DNA from: Riemerella anatipestifer
Lineage (GTDB): Bacteria; Bacteroidota; Bacteroidia; Flavobacteriales; Weeksellaceae
Reading direction: 5' to 3'
Assembly (NCBI RefSeq): GCF_035666175.1
Contig: NZ_CP142016.1
Coordinates: 2,480,001 to 2,544,000 of the forward strand
DNA length: 64,000 bases
Below the pieces are notes generated by a model. The model was not told the origin of the DNA. It made no database searches and was given only the letters and a program-made list of their open reading frames with translations. This document shows positions 1 to 8,313 of the stretch, one piece after another. The number at the start of each line of letters is the position of its first letter. The first letter of the stretch is position 1. A program made the position numbers and the translations under genes.

Positions 1-2506
1 CATAATAATCTGAAAAATATTGAGATGTCGTAAACCCTGTATTAAGATAGTCTCTTGTAAGATTTTGAAGATAGCCGTTAGTTCCTATGTTTTGTAGATT
101 TCCGTATCTAGCATTGGCATTATTGTAAACATAGTTACCTAAACTAGCTCTAAGTGCAAATCCCATATCCCAATTTTTATAGGTCATTCTAGATGTAAAT
201 GCAAATAGAGCTTTTGGCATAGACGATTGGTATTCATACAAATCTTGCTCGTTTATAATGCCATCTCCGTTTCTATCTACATAATCGCCTTCTATTGGTC
301 TTCCACTAGCATCATATTTCTGCTGATAAACATAGAAAGAATTTGGTTTATAACCTACAGAATGTGTTTGTATCAAACCACCTGTAATGCCTGATATACC
401 ACCTACAAGCACTCTTTGACCAGCTCCTTCATTAGCTGCTAAATTGGTAATTTTAGCATCTTGGAATGTTGCATTAGCAGAAATATCCCAAGAGAAATTT
501 TCGTTTTGAATAGCCTTCCACAATGCACCAATTTCAAGCCCTTTAGATTCCATATTTCCTATGTTTGATAAAAGTAAATTGGTAAAGTTAGCACCTCCTG
601 GGGTTGGAGCCTCACTTAGTAAATCTACTGTATATCTCTTGTAAGCATCTACATTAAATAGTAATCTATCTTTCAAAACACCAAAGTCTAATCCTATATT
701 GGTAGTTCTTGTAGTTTCCCATCTAATGTTTGGGTCATAGCCTTCTGGACGATAAAGAGTGTAAGGTACACCTCCAAAAAGATAATTAGCTCCAGAGTTA
801 GAGATACTATATACTGCCAAATAAGGATAATCGCCTGAAATATCCTGTTGACCTGTTACCCCCCAACCTCCTCTCAGTTTAAAAGTAGAGATTGTAGTGT
901 TACCTTTAAGGAAGTTCTCTTGATCAATTCTCCAAGCTAATGATACGGATGGAAAATAGCCCCATCTATTATTACTATTAAACCTAGAAGAACCATCTCT
1001 ACGCACAGAAGCCGTTAGTAAGTATCTATTTTTAAATGTATAATTTAATCTAGTATAGTAAGAAAGTAATAAGTTTTGCGTAAAGAAATCTACACCACTC
1101 GCAGGGTCTTTAGTTCCATCTCCGTAGATTGTAGGTGCAAAAGGTTTAGTTTCATTCCATTTTTGGTAAGAATACCCCGCCATTACATCAATATCAGAGT
1201 CTATAGAAGGTAGTTTTTTGGAATAATTTAAATAAAATTCTAAAAGCCTATTTTTCTTTTCCTGTTCATAGTTTCTGTTCGTTCCTTTTTGGAAGTATGA
1301 TGATGCTAATGTAGGTAAAGTAGTAACTGTTCCGTTAGAGTTAGATAGGTCTAGACCTAAATTTAAGTTAGCTCTGAGCTCTGGTAAGAAATGAAATTTA
1401 TAGTCAAACTGAACATTCCCCAAGAGTCTTTTTACATAAGAAACATCTCTCCTTTGATAGAGCATAGAAAGAGGGTTTCTCGTTGCATTTTGGTTAGGTA
1501 TTCCATTGTCCATCCATTCCCAATAACCGCCCATCGCCTGATTAGAAGCATCATAAATGTTTTGTGTTGGATCAAACGCAATAGCCGCATTGATGGCCTC
1601 TCCATCAGTAAACCTATTTTCTACATAAGTCCCTTTTAAGTTAAAATTAATATCCAAATGATTATTAAATAATTTTGGATTTAAGTTTAAACCTGCGGTG
1701 CTTCTTTCTATATTATTAGTTCTAATAATACCATCTTGGTTAAGGTATCCTAAAGATAGTCTAAATGGCACTTTACCAATCCCTCCAGATAACGTTAAAT
1801 TATTATCAAAGCCTGTCGCTAATTGATAAAAAGCTTCTTGCCAGTTGGTATTTGCATTACCTAATTTAGAAATATAATCCGCCGATGCTTTATCCTTTAC
1901 TAAAGTTCTGAATTCGTTAGCATCCATCATATTCACCGTTCCAAATCTTTGAGAAACAGATGTTGTGGAATTATAGCCTACTCTAAGTTTTCCTCTAGTT
2001 CCTTTCTTAGTGGTAATGATGATAACCCCATTAGAAGCTCTATTACCATAGATAGCTGCTGCAGAAGCGTCTTTAAGAATGTTAAAAGACTCTATATCAT
2101 TAGGGTTAATAAGGGCTAGTGGATTAGCCGCTCCATCAATACCTTTGGTATCTAATGGCATTCCGTCTATAACGATAAGTGGGTCATTAGATGCATTAAG
2201 AGACGCTCCACTTCTTACTCTAATTGTAGAGCCACTACCAGGAGCACCGCCATTAGTTGTAATCTGTACACCTGCCGCTTTACCTTGAATAAGCTGTTCT
2301 GGAGAAGATAACATACCATCATTAAAATCTTTAGAAGAAATAGATGTTACAGACCCTGTAAGATCTGATTTTTTCTTCTTTCCGTAACCTATAAGCACTA
2401 CCTCATCTATACTTTTGGTTTTGGCAGAATCTACCTTTTGTGCTTGTAGCATTGCCCCTGCCAACAGAAAAGCGGGTGCAACCTTTAGTACTGAATAGTT
2501 TTTCAT
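1..2506 (-). CDS. SusC/RagA-family TonB-dependent outer-membrane receptor (3' end beyond window)
   Basis: This gene encodes the first 835 residues of a SusC-type outer-membrane beta-barrel, which imports glycans or peptides using TonB energy and a SusD lipoprotein partner. The start at 2506 gives a signal peptide (MKNYSVLKVAPAFLLAGAML), then a TonB-box-like stretch (SIDEVVLIGYG), then a plug domain with the SusC hallmarks VIDGMP and ILKDASAAAIYGNRASNGV. The frame stays open to the window edge. The N-terminal carboxypeptidase-like extension usual in SusC proteins is absent: the TonB box follows the signal peptide almost at once. No SusD partner is visible; it would lie beyond position 1. IS copy 1 is inserted 42 nt upstream of the start codon and probably separates the gene from its native promoter. 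The substrate cannot be told from the sequence. Confidence 0.93.
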   Translation of the reverse strand, partial: MKNYSVLKVAPAFLLAGAMLQAQKVDSAKTKSIDEVVLIGYGKKKKSDLTGSVTSISSKDFNDGMLSSPEQLIQGKAAGVQITTNGGAPGSGSTIRVRSGASLNASNDPLIVIDGMPLDTKGIDGAANPLALINPNDIESFNILKDASAAAIYGNRASNGVIIITTKKGTRGKLRVGYNSTTSVSQRFGTVNMMDANEFRTLVKDKASADYISKLGNANTNWQEAFYQLATGFDNNLTLSGGIGKVPFRLSLGYLNQDGIIRTNNIERSTAGLNLNPKLFNNHLDINFNLKGTYVENRFTDGEAINAAIAFDPTQNIYDASNQAMGGYWEWMDNGIPNQNATRNPLSMLYQRRDVSYVKRLLGNVQFDYKFHFLPELRANLNLGLDLSNSNGTVTTLPTLASSYFQKGTNRNYEQEKKNRLLEFYLNYSKKLPSIDSDIDVMAGYSYQKWNETKPFAPTIYGDGTKDPASGVDFFTQNLLLSYYTRLNYTFKNRYLLTASVRRDGSSRFNSNNRWGYFPSVSLAWRIDQENFLKGNTTISTFKLRGGWGVTGQQDISGDYPYLAVYSISNSGANYLFGGVPYTLYRPEGYDPNIRWETTRTTNIGLDFGVLKDRLLFNVDAYKRYTVDLLSEAPTPGGANFTNLLLSNIGNMESKGLEIGALWKAIQNENFSWDISANATFQDAKITNLAANEGAGQRVLVGGISGITGGLIQTHSVGYKPNSFYVYQQKYDASGRPIEGDYVDRNGDGIINEQDLYEYQSSMPKALFAFTSRMTYKNWDMGFALRASLGNYVYNNANARYGNLQNIGTNGYLQNLTRDYLNTGFTTSQYFSDYY

Positions 2507-2548
2507 TGTATTTTATTAAAAATCAATATTATAAAAAAATTAACATTT

Positions 2549-3528
2549 ACCCGTTGTGCATTATGAAATGAAAAAAACAAGAGTTGTTTATTAGACTGAA
2601 AATCAGTATATTGTTTTTGCTATAAAACGATATAAATGAACAACATAGAGCAAATATATGAAAGAATTTTGGAAGTTTTAGGACTTTTTTCAGAAAATCA
2701 ACTGATTAGTTATCAGAGAAGAACACCTAAAATGAGCGATTTAGAAGTCATAAGTCTTAATATTACTGCTGAATACTTGAGTATTGATAGCGAATTACAG
2801 TTATTTAGAAAATTGCCAAACTCTCTGATAAACAAAATTGAAAGAAGTGTTTACAATAAGCGAAAACGAAGACTATCCCTACAAACAGAGCAAATTAGAC
2901 AGCGTATTTCGATGGAGTTCAATGAGTTTGAAGATATTTTTATCGTTGATAGCATGCCAATGAAAGTTTGTGAAAATGCTCGTTCTACTCGTTCAAAAAT
3001 TTGTAAAGAGCAATCCTATTCTTCACCAACATATGGTTATTGTGCTTCACAGAAATTATATTTCTATGGCTATAAACTACACGCAGTATGTTCTTTAAAT
3101 GGTGTGATTAAGAATTTTGATATAAGCCCTGCATCCGTTCACGACATCCACTATTTAAAAGATATTGGTGAGCAAATGCGAAACTGTACTTTAATTGGAG
3201 ATAGAGGCTATTTATCAGCAAAAGTTCAAATAGATTTATTTAACTATGCTAATATTAAATTAGATACACCAATGAGAAGTAATCAGAAAGATTATATTCC
3301 TCAATTTTCATTGTACAAGAAAAAGCGAAAACGAATTGAGACATTTTTCTCTCAACTTTGCGACCAATTTATGATTAAAAGAAACTATGCTAAAACTTTT
3401 GAAGGCTTTAAAACAAGGATAATCAGTAAAATAACCGCCGCAACGGTTATTCAATATATCAATAAATTTATCTTCCAAAGAAAATTAAATCATCTAAAAA
3501 TCAGTATTATTTAAAATGCACAACGAGT
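2549..3528 (+). mobile_element. IS982-family insertion sequence, ISRa1-like, copy 1
   Basis: This is a 980 bp element with one transposase gene. The ends are imperfect inverted repeats: ACCCGTTGTGCAT on the left, and a right end whose reverse complement is ACTCGTTGTGCAT. The flanks carry an 8 bp direct duplication, TAACATTT (2541-2548 and 3529-3536), so this copy arose by simple transposition. A possible transposase promoter is TTG (2584) with TATATTG (2607), 20 nt apart. It sits between the divergent susC-like gene and dapA. The resemblance to ISRa1 of Riemerella comes from family knowledge, not from a search. Confidence 0.95.
2636..3514 (+). CDS. IS982-family transposase (copy 1)
   Basis: This is a 292-residue DDE transposase that would cut and join the ends of its own element. 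The acidic triad is visible as D in FIVDSMPMK (about residue 106), D in LIGDRGYLS (about 183) and E in RIETFFSQL (about 230). A helix-turn-helix-like N-terminus (SDLEVISLNITAEYL) precedes the catalytic domain. The frame is intact and the length is normal for the family. Copies 1 and 2 encode the same protein, so either could supply transposase for all copies. Confidence 0.96.
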   Translation: MNNIEQIYERILEVLGLFSENQLISYQRRTPKMSDLEVISLNITAEYLSIDSELQLFRKLPNSLINKIERSVYNKRKRRLSLQTEQIRQRISMEFNEFEDIFIVDSMPMKVCENARSTRSKICKEQSYSSPTYGYCASQKLYFYGYKLHAVCSLNGVIKNFDISPASVHDIHYLKDIGEQMRNCTLIGDRGYLSAKVQIDLFNYANIKLDTPMRSNQKDYIPQFSLYKKKRKRIETFFSQLCDQFMIKRNYAKTFEGFKTRIISKITAATVIQYINKFIFQRKLNHLKISII

Positions 3529-3765
3529 TAACATTTATTTAACTCAATAAAATTGAGGTGGCTAAGTTACAATATATTTATGAAATAATTAACTACTCTG
3601 AGTAATATCATAAATTACAGAGTAACAAAACAAATTTCATCTCTCGAACACAGAAAAAGCAGGCTTTATTTATAACTCCAGGATAGTACAAAACGAAATA
3701 ATCTTCTGTTTATATCAAAAAAAAACTTAATTTTGGTCTTCTAAATTTTAGAATAAGAAACGGAA
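3529..3765. other. Intergenic region between IS copy 1 and dapA
   Basis: This 237 nt region begins with the right-hand target duplication and is otherwise AT-rich with no credible gene. It should hold the original promoter of the leftward susC-like gene, now 1 kb from it, and the promoter of dapA. A TAATTTTG hexamer-type -7 element lies at 3728-3735 on the plus strand, 30 nt before the dapA start. I could not find a matching -33 TTTG at the usual distance. Confidence 0.5.
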
Positions 3766-4653
3766 ATGAAAAATTTATCAGGTCTAGGGGTTGCTTTAGT
3801 AACTCCTTTTAACGAAGATTTATCTATCGATTTTGATGCTCTTACAAAGCTCATAGAATACAACATAACTAACGGAACAGATTTTTTTGTAGTTCTTGGT
3901 ACAACTGCAGAAACTGCCACCCTTTCTAATGAAGAAAAAGAAGCTGTTATACAACACATTGTTAAAGTTAACAATAAAAGACTCCCTTTAGTTCTAGGTA
4001 TTGGCAGCAACAATACTTTAGCAGTAAAAAAAGAAATCGAACAAACTAATCTTGATGATTTTGAGGCTATTTTATCAGTTTCTCCTTACTATAATAAACC
4101 TAACCAAGAAGGACTTTATCAGCATTATAAGGCTTTAGCAGAAACAGGTAAAAACATCATTATTTATAATGTCCCAGGAAGAACAGGGCAAAATATAGAA
4201 GCCGAAACTACACTACGATTGGCTAAGGAGTTCTCTAACCTATTTATGATAAAAGAAGCGGCTCCTAATCTTACGCAGTACTTTGATATTTTAAGAAAAA
4301 AGCCTACAAATTTCTCACTAATGTCTGGTGATGACGAGTACACTCTTCCTGTAACACTCGCTGGAGGTGATGGAGTAATCTCAGTAATTGGACAAGCCTA
4401 CCCTAAAGAATTTTCTGAGATGATAAAACTCGCAAAAAATGACAAAGTAAAAGAGGCTTATGCTATCCATAATCAACTGGTGGAAATCACGCGCCTTATT
4501 TTTGCTGAGGGTAATCCTGTTGGTATCAAAGCTGTTTTAGCACATAAAGGCATTATTAAAAATCACCTTAGATTACCTTTAGTTAAAGCCTCAGAAAGTC
4601 TACAACAAAAAATAAATTCAGAGGTTGACAGACTAAACTCTGTTTTTAAATAA
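3766..4653 (+). CDS. dapA: 4-hydroxy-tetrahydrodipicolinate synthase
   Basis: DapA condenses pyruvate with aspartate semialdehyde in the cytosol, the first committed step to lysine and to the diaminopimelate of peptidoglycan. The 295-residue protein has the normal length of this TIM-barrel family. Visible active-site features are the GTTAET pyruvate-binding loop (45-50), Tyr134 in IIIYNVPGRTG, and the Schiff-base Lys163 in MIKEAAPN. The start is the only sensible ATG. The gene appears monocistronic, ending at a hairpin terminator at 4682. No lysine riboswitch is visible upstream. Confidence 0.97.
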   Translation: MKNLSGLGVALVTPFNEDLSIDFDALTKLIEYNITNGTDFFVVLGTTAETATLSNEEKEAVIQHIVKVNNKRLPLVLGIGSNNTLAVKKEIEQTNLDDFEAILSVSPYYNKPNQEGLYQHYKALAETGKNIIIYNVPGRTGQNIEAETTLRLAKEFSNLFMIKEAAPNLTQYFDILRKKPTNFSLMSGDDEYTLPVTLAGGDGVISVIGQAYPKEFSEMIKLAKNDKVKEAYAIHNQLVEITRLIFAEGNPVGIKAVLAHKGIIKNHLRLPLVKASESLQQKINSEVDRLNSVFK

Positions 4654-4681
4654 TTGATAGAATATCAAATAATCTAACTAG

Positions 4682-4706
4682 AGCTATCCTCTTTAGGGTA
4701 GCTTTT
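4682..4706 (+). terminator. Rho-independent terminator after dapA
   Basis: An AGCTATCC / GGGTAGCT stem (8 bp including one G-T pair) with a TCTTTA loop is followed by TTTT. It lies 29 nt past the dapA stop and before corA. Confidence 0.75.
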
Positions 4707-4726
4707 ATACCATTAAAAACTCTATA

Positions 4727-5635
4727 ATGCCTATAGATACTATTTTTGAAAGCGACCTCTGTAAATGGATTGATGTTACAGCTCCTACCAAAGAAGATTT
4801 AGACTCCCTACATCATCAGTTCCATATCAATAAGTTACACTTAGATGATACTGTAGACCCAAGTCATCTTCCTAAATTTGAAGAAGTAGAAGGCGTAAAA
4901 TTTTTCTTAACTAGAGAAAATGTAGAACTCCAAAGAAAAAACTTAAATGGCATCAATGATGTAAGTACTAAATTAGGCATATTTATCATAGAAAAAATAA
5001 TTATCACTATACATAGAACTGATAATAAGAGTATTCTAGAAATTAAAGAAGACCTTAACAAAAATCCTGATAAATACAAGAAATATTCTCCAGATAAGTT
5101 AGCTCTAATCTTAGGACTCAAGATAATGAAATCCTTTGATGACGAAAGCAAAAAACTTATAGAGATTATTGATAAGTTAGAGACTGAGATTTTTATGCAA
5201 AATAGCCCTCAGCTCAACCCTATAAAAAAACTCTACAAAATTAAAAGAAAGGCAGGGCTTAATGCTAGAGTACTTAACATGTCTTCGGATTGGATAGGTG
5301 CTTTTAAAAAACTTAATCTAAAAGATATTGAAATAGCAGACCTTGTAGATAAACAAAAAGATGTGATGTCTGATTTTGACCATATTAGTGCTCAGATTAC
5401 TAACCTCATCTCTGTATATATCGCCTTATCTGACCAAAAAGCCAACCAAGTGATGAAACTATTAGCGATGTACTCAGTCTATTTTTTACCAATTACCTTC
5501 ATCGCTGGACTTTATGGAATGAACTTTGAATTTATGCCAGAGCTTCATCATAAATATGGTTATTTTGCAACTTTAGGTGTAATGCTGAGCATTATTATAG
5601 CCACATTCATTTACTTTAAAAAGAAAAAGTTTTAG
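4727..5635 (+). CDS. corA: CorA-family magnesium/divalent cation channel
   Basis: CorA forms a pentameric inner-membrane channel for Mg2+ (also Co2+ and Ni2+). The 302-residue protein has a long charged cytoplasmic domain (1-240) and two C-terminal membrane helices. The first helix ends in the signature GMN (264-266), followed by an acidic periplasmic loop (EFMPELHH) and a second helix with a KKKK tail. ATG at 4727 follows the dapA terminator. The MgtE gene at 8905 and the CorC-like gene at 34312 are further Mg2+-related functions in the window. Substrate preference is inferred from the family. Confidence 0.92.
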   Translation: MPIDTIFESDLCKWIDVTAPTKEDLDSLHHQFHINKLHLDDTVDPSHLPKFEEVEGVKFFLTRENVELQRKNLNGINDVSTKLGIFIIEKIIITIHRTDNKSILEIKEDLNKNPDKYKKYSPDKLALILGLKIMKSFDDESKKLIEIIDKLETEIFMQNSPQLNPIKKLYKIKRKAGLNARVLNMSSDWIGAFKKLNLKDIEIADLVDKQKDVMSDFDHISAQITNLISVYIALSDQKANQVMKLLAMYSVYFLPITFIAGLYGMNFEFMPELHHKYGYFATLGVMLSIIIATFIYFKKKKF

Positions 5636-5648
5636 AATACTATCTCCC

Positions 5649-5675
5649 ACACAAAAAAATCTTTTATTTTTGTGT
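5649..5675. promoter_or_regulatory. Perfect 9-9-9 palindrome over the -7 element of the DtxR-type gene
   Basis: ACACAAAAA (5649-5657) and TTTTTGTGT (5667-5675) are perfect inverted repeats separated by 9 nt. The right arm overlaps a TATTTTTG promoter element (5665-5672) and ends 2 nt before the regulator's ATG. The position suits an autoregulatory operator; it could also be the corA terminator, as it lies 14 nt past the corA stop. Which one it is cannot be decided from sequence. Confidence 0.5.
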
Positions 5676-5677
5676 CT

Positions 5678-6331
5678 ATGAACTCTCTTACAGAAGAAAA
5701 TTACCTAAAGGCTTTATTTCATCTAAAGACTGATAACAACGAGGTTACAGTAAACGAACTCAGCAAATTTTTGAACATTAAAATGCCGAGTGTTAATAGT
5801 ATGATGAAAAAATTTGCTCAAAAGAACTGGGTGATTACCGAAAGCTACAAACCCATTATCCTTACCGAAATTGGACAAAAAGAAGCTGCGTTAGTTATTA
5901 GAAAACATAGGCTTACAGAGATGTTTTTGGTAGAAAAAATGGGCTTCGGTTGGGAAAATGTGCACAAAATAGCCGAGGAACTAGAGCATATACACTCTGA
6001 GGAGTTTTTTGATAAAATGGACGAATTACTTAATTACCCTAAAGTAGATCCTCACGGAGAACCTATCCCTGACAAAGAGGGCAACATCATAGAGCAAAAT
6101 CTAAAGAAACTCAGCGAATGTACCGAAGGCTCTAAGGTAACACTAGCCGCTGTAACTGTAGATACCAAAGATTTCCTTAGCTTTTTGAATGATAAACAAC
6201 TCAATTTAGGAAGCCAACTTACTGTAAACAAAAAAGAAAAATTTGACGCTTCTATGATGGTTACTATAAACGGTATTTTCCACTCTTTCAGCAAGGTAGT
6301 TTGTGATGCTCTTTTAGTAAGGCTAGATTAA
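5678..6331 (+). CDS. DtxR/MntR-family metal-dependent transcriptional repressor
   Basis: This 217-residue protein is a DtxR-type repressor that senses Fe2+ or Mn2+ and controls metal-uptake genes. The N-terminal winged helix (about 1-60, NSLTEENYLKALFHL then NELSKFLNIKMPSVNSMMKK) is followed by the metal-binding dimerisation domain (RKHRLTEMFLVEKMGF, EELEHIHSEEFFDKMDELL, DPHGEPIPD). A C-terminal FeoA/SH3-like domain starts at about residue 145. I chose ATG 5678 over GTG 5672, because GTG lies inside the promoter-like palindrome. The regulator is three bases from overlapping the convergent sirtuin gene. The cognate metal is not certain. Confidence 0.9.
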   Translation: MNSLTEENYLKALFHLKTDNNEVTVNELSKFLNIKMPSVNSMMKKFAQKNWVITESYKPIILTEIGQKEAALVIRKHRLTEMFLVEKMGFGWENVHKIAEELEHIHSEEFFDKMDELLNYPKVDPHGEPIPDKEGNIIEQNLKKLSECTEGSKVTLAAVTVDTKDFLSFLNDKQLNLGSQLTVNKKEKFDASMMVTINGIFHSFSKVVCDALLVRLD

Positions 6332-7014
6332 AACTCAGCTAAAAGTATCTCTTTTAATTTTATCATACCTTCTGTTGCCGAAGTAGCAAAGCAAGTAGCC
6401 TTTTTTGTATAACGCTCGGGAATTTGAGGGTCAATAAGAAACAACTCGCAATGCTGTGGAATATAATGTACCAAAGATGCCGCAGGATAAACTTGTAACG
6501 AAGTTCCTATCACTAAAAATAAATCTGCCGAGGTTGCTATATCTATAGCTTTCTCCATTTCAGGCACAGCCTCACCAAACCATACAATATGAGGTCTAAG
6601 TTGAACGCCTTTTTCATTTTTGTCTCCTAGATTAAGGTCAGTTTCCCAATTTATAATCTCGCTTTCAGAGTTTATAGGTCTCGCCTTTTTAAGTTCTCCG
6701 TGAAGATGAATAATATGAGAAGACCCCGCTCTTTCGTGTAAATCATCTACATTTTGAGTAATAATAGTTACCTCATAATATTTTTCTAATTCTGCTAAAA
6801 TGCTATGAGCCAAATTTGGTTTAACCTCTGCTAATTGCCTTCTTCTAAGATTATAAAAATCTAAAACCAATTGCGGATTTCTAGCAAACCCTTCTGGGCT
6901 CGCCACATCTTCTATACGGTGGTTTTCCCACAGCCCATTAGAATCTCTAAATGTTTTAATGCCACTTTCAGCAGAAATACTCGCCCCAGAAAGTACTACT
7001 AATCTTTTTTTCAT
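6328..7014 (-). CDS. Sirtuin, NAD-dependent protein deacylase (CobB class III-like)
   Basis: Sirtuins remove acyl groups from protein lysines using NAD+. The 228-residue protein begins at MKKRLVVLSG, which matches normal family starts; an upstream ATG at 7146 would add 44 non-family residues and overlap the next gene. QNVDDLH (87-93) and catalytic His105 (HLHG) are present. Tyr54 and Arg57 form the YxxR motif linked to desuccinylase or demalonylase activity. Two features are unusual: the NAD-binding motif reads GASIS (10-14) instead of GAGxS, and the zinc-binding cysteines are missing, as I recall for many Bacteroidetes homologues. It ends in a 4 bp overlap with the convergent regulator gene. 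Confidence 0.9.
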   Translation of the reverse strand: MKKRLVVLSGASISAESGIKTFRDSNGLWENHRIEDVASPEGFARNPQLVLDFYNLRRRQLAEVKPNLAHSILAELEKYYEVTIITQNVDDLHERAGSSHIIHLHGELKKARPINSESEIINWETDLNLGDKNEKGVQLRPHIVWFGEAVPEMEKAIDIATSADLFLVIGTSLQVYPAASLVHYIPQHCELFLIDPQIPERYTKKATCFATSATEGMIKLKEILLAEF

Positions 7015-7093
7015 GAAGTAATGTTTATCATAAAAAGCATCTCCAAGCCTATTTTTCATATAATATTTGGGCTTTCTTTTATCTTTAATTCTT

Positions 7094-7660
7094 TTAAATC
7101 TCTTTAAATAATTTTTCAGAATTCCAAACAATTGCAAATTCCTCATTCAGGTTTGCAAGCGTTGTCTGATGAATTAACTCCGAATCGTATTTTTCTCCAT
7201 TAATTCCAATCCTGTCAAATGTTGCTGTAGCGTCCGAAATGAGATAAGTTTCATAACCATAATTTCCAGACATTCTAGTTGTTGTAGAAACACAATGGTT
7301 GGTAGTTATTCCTACAATTACTAATGTGTTAATATTTAAACTATCAATTTGCTCTTTTAATGTAGTTCCAATAAATGCACTATTTACATTTTTAGTAATG
7401 ATAGCCTCAGAATCATTTGGTGTAACATATTCGCTAAATTCAAATCCTGCATTTGTGATATGAAGTTTTGATTTAGGATTATCCGAACTATGCCTTATAT
7501 GAAAGATTGGTAAATTTAATTCACGCCATTTTTGCAGAATTTTACCACAAATTTCTTCAGCATTTTTATTATTACGATTTCCGCCCCAATAATCTTCTTC
7601 AAGAAAAGCCTTTTGAACATCGATTAAAACTAATGCGGGATTTTTTTCTCTTAATTTCAT
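7094..7660 (-). CDS. Isochorismatase-family cysteine hydrolase
   Basis: This 188-residue cytosolic hydrolase belongs to the isochorismatase/nicotinamidase superfamily. The catalytic triad is clear: Asp14 (LIDVQKAF), Lys90 (TKNVNSAF) and Cys123 (TTNHCVSTT), the last after the usual cis-peptide region. Family members hydrolyse small amides such as nicotinamide, N-carbamoylsarcosine or ureidoacrylate; the substrate here is unknown. It lies 79 nt upstream of the sirtuin on the same strand. A nicotinamidase would recycle the nicotinamide released by a sirtuin, but I see no diagnostic nicotinamidase metal site, so that link is only a suggestion. Confidence 0.88.
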   Translation of the reverse strand: MKLREKNPALVLIDVQKAFLEEDYWGGNRNNKNAEEICGKILQKWRELNLPIFHIRHSSDNPKSKLHITNAGFEFSEYVTPNDSEAIITKNVNSAFIGTTLKEQIDSLNINTLVIVGITTNHCVSTTTRMSGNYGYETYLISDATATFDRIGINGEKYDSELIHQTTLANLNEEFAIVWNSEKLFKEI

Positions 7661-7700
7661 TTTAAATACTTTTTAGAATCGTTGCTAATTTACTACTTTT

Positions 7701-8229
7701 TTACAAGAGGGCTAACCCTTCTGAAAAGAAATTTTTAGTATTTGTATCGTATAAGTATTTATCCGTAAGTTGTAAATAAGATAACTTTTCAAAGTCAATA
7801 TTTTTTAAATATAAGGTATCATTAGAAATTTTGTACTTACCGTTCCAATGGTGAAAAGCATGAGGCGAATATTCTGTAATTTGGAATGTTTGATTTTCAA
7901 ATAATGTTATTTCTGTTTTTGTTTCAGTACCAATAGAATATGTGGATATCACTTCTCCATTTTTTGAGTGGCAATTATTAAATATATTGAACAAAACTCC
8001 AATCATACCAAACAAACAAATAATCTTTAGAGTTCTGAGTTTTTTTTCTTCGCTTTTGATAGAAATATAAAATCAAACCATTAACTAATATTAAACAAAA
8101 CACAAACGGAATTATTATAATATCATAAACTGATTCTACATAATCTCCATAACACTTTGTTAGCTTAAGTAGTATTAACAGAAGAAAAACTAATGTCAAA
8201 TATTTTAATATTTCCTTAATGATTTTCAT
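7701..8229 (-). pseudogene. Frameshifted hypothetical membrane protein
   Basis: Two overlapping reading frames encode one likely ancestral protein of about 175 residues. The first (8229 down to 7978) gives two hydrophobic helices (YLTLVFLLLILLKL, IIIIPFVFCLILVNGLILYF) and then KRRKK. The second (8015 down to 7701) continues with a third helix (CLFGMIGVLFNIF) and an extracytoplasmic domain of about 80 residues. Removing one A from the A8 run at 8040-8047 (coding strand) joins them as KRRKKLRTLKIICLFGM without a stop. The break is either a mutation or a slippage-prone on/off switch. The family is not recognised. Confidence 0.7.
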
Positions 8230-8313
8230 CTTTATTTTTTATAAAAGAAAAGCATTTTGTAATACAAGTATTACTAATCTCCCTATCATTTCCCTAACTC
8301 CATCTTCTGCAAA

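Noticed and set aside
1391..2288. Plus-strand reading frames opposite the susC-like gene
   Set aside because: They lie wholly within a well-supported minus-strand coding region and show no family features.
3529..3765. Lysine riboswitch upstream of dapA
   Set aside because: The region is short, AT-rich and lacks the long paired structure of an L-box; no terminator stem is seen before dapA.
7015..7146. Sirtuin start at ATG 7146
   Set aside because: It adds 44 basic residues not seen in the family and overlaps the end of the isochorismatase-like gene; ATG 7014 gives the normal N-terminus.
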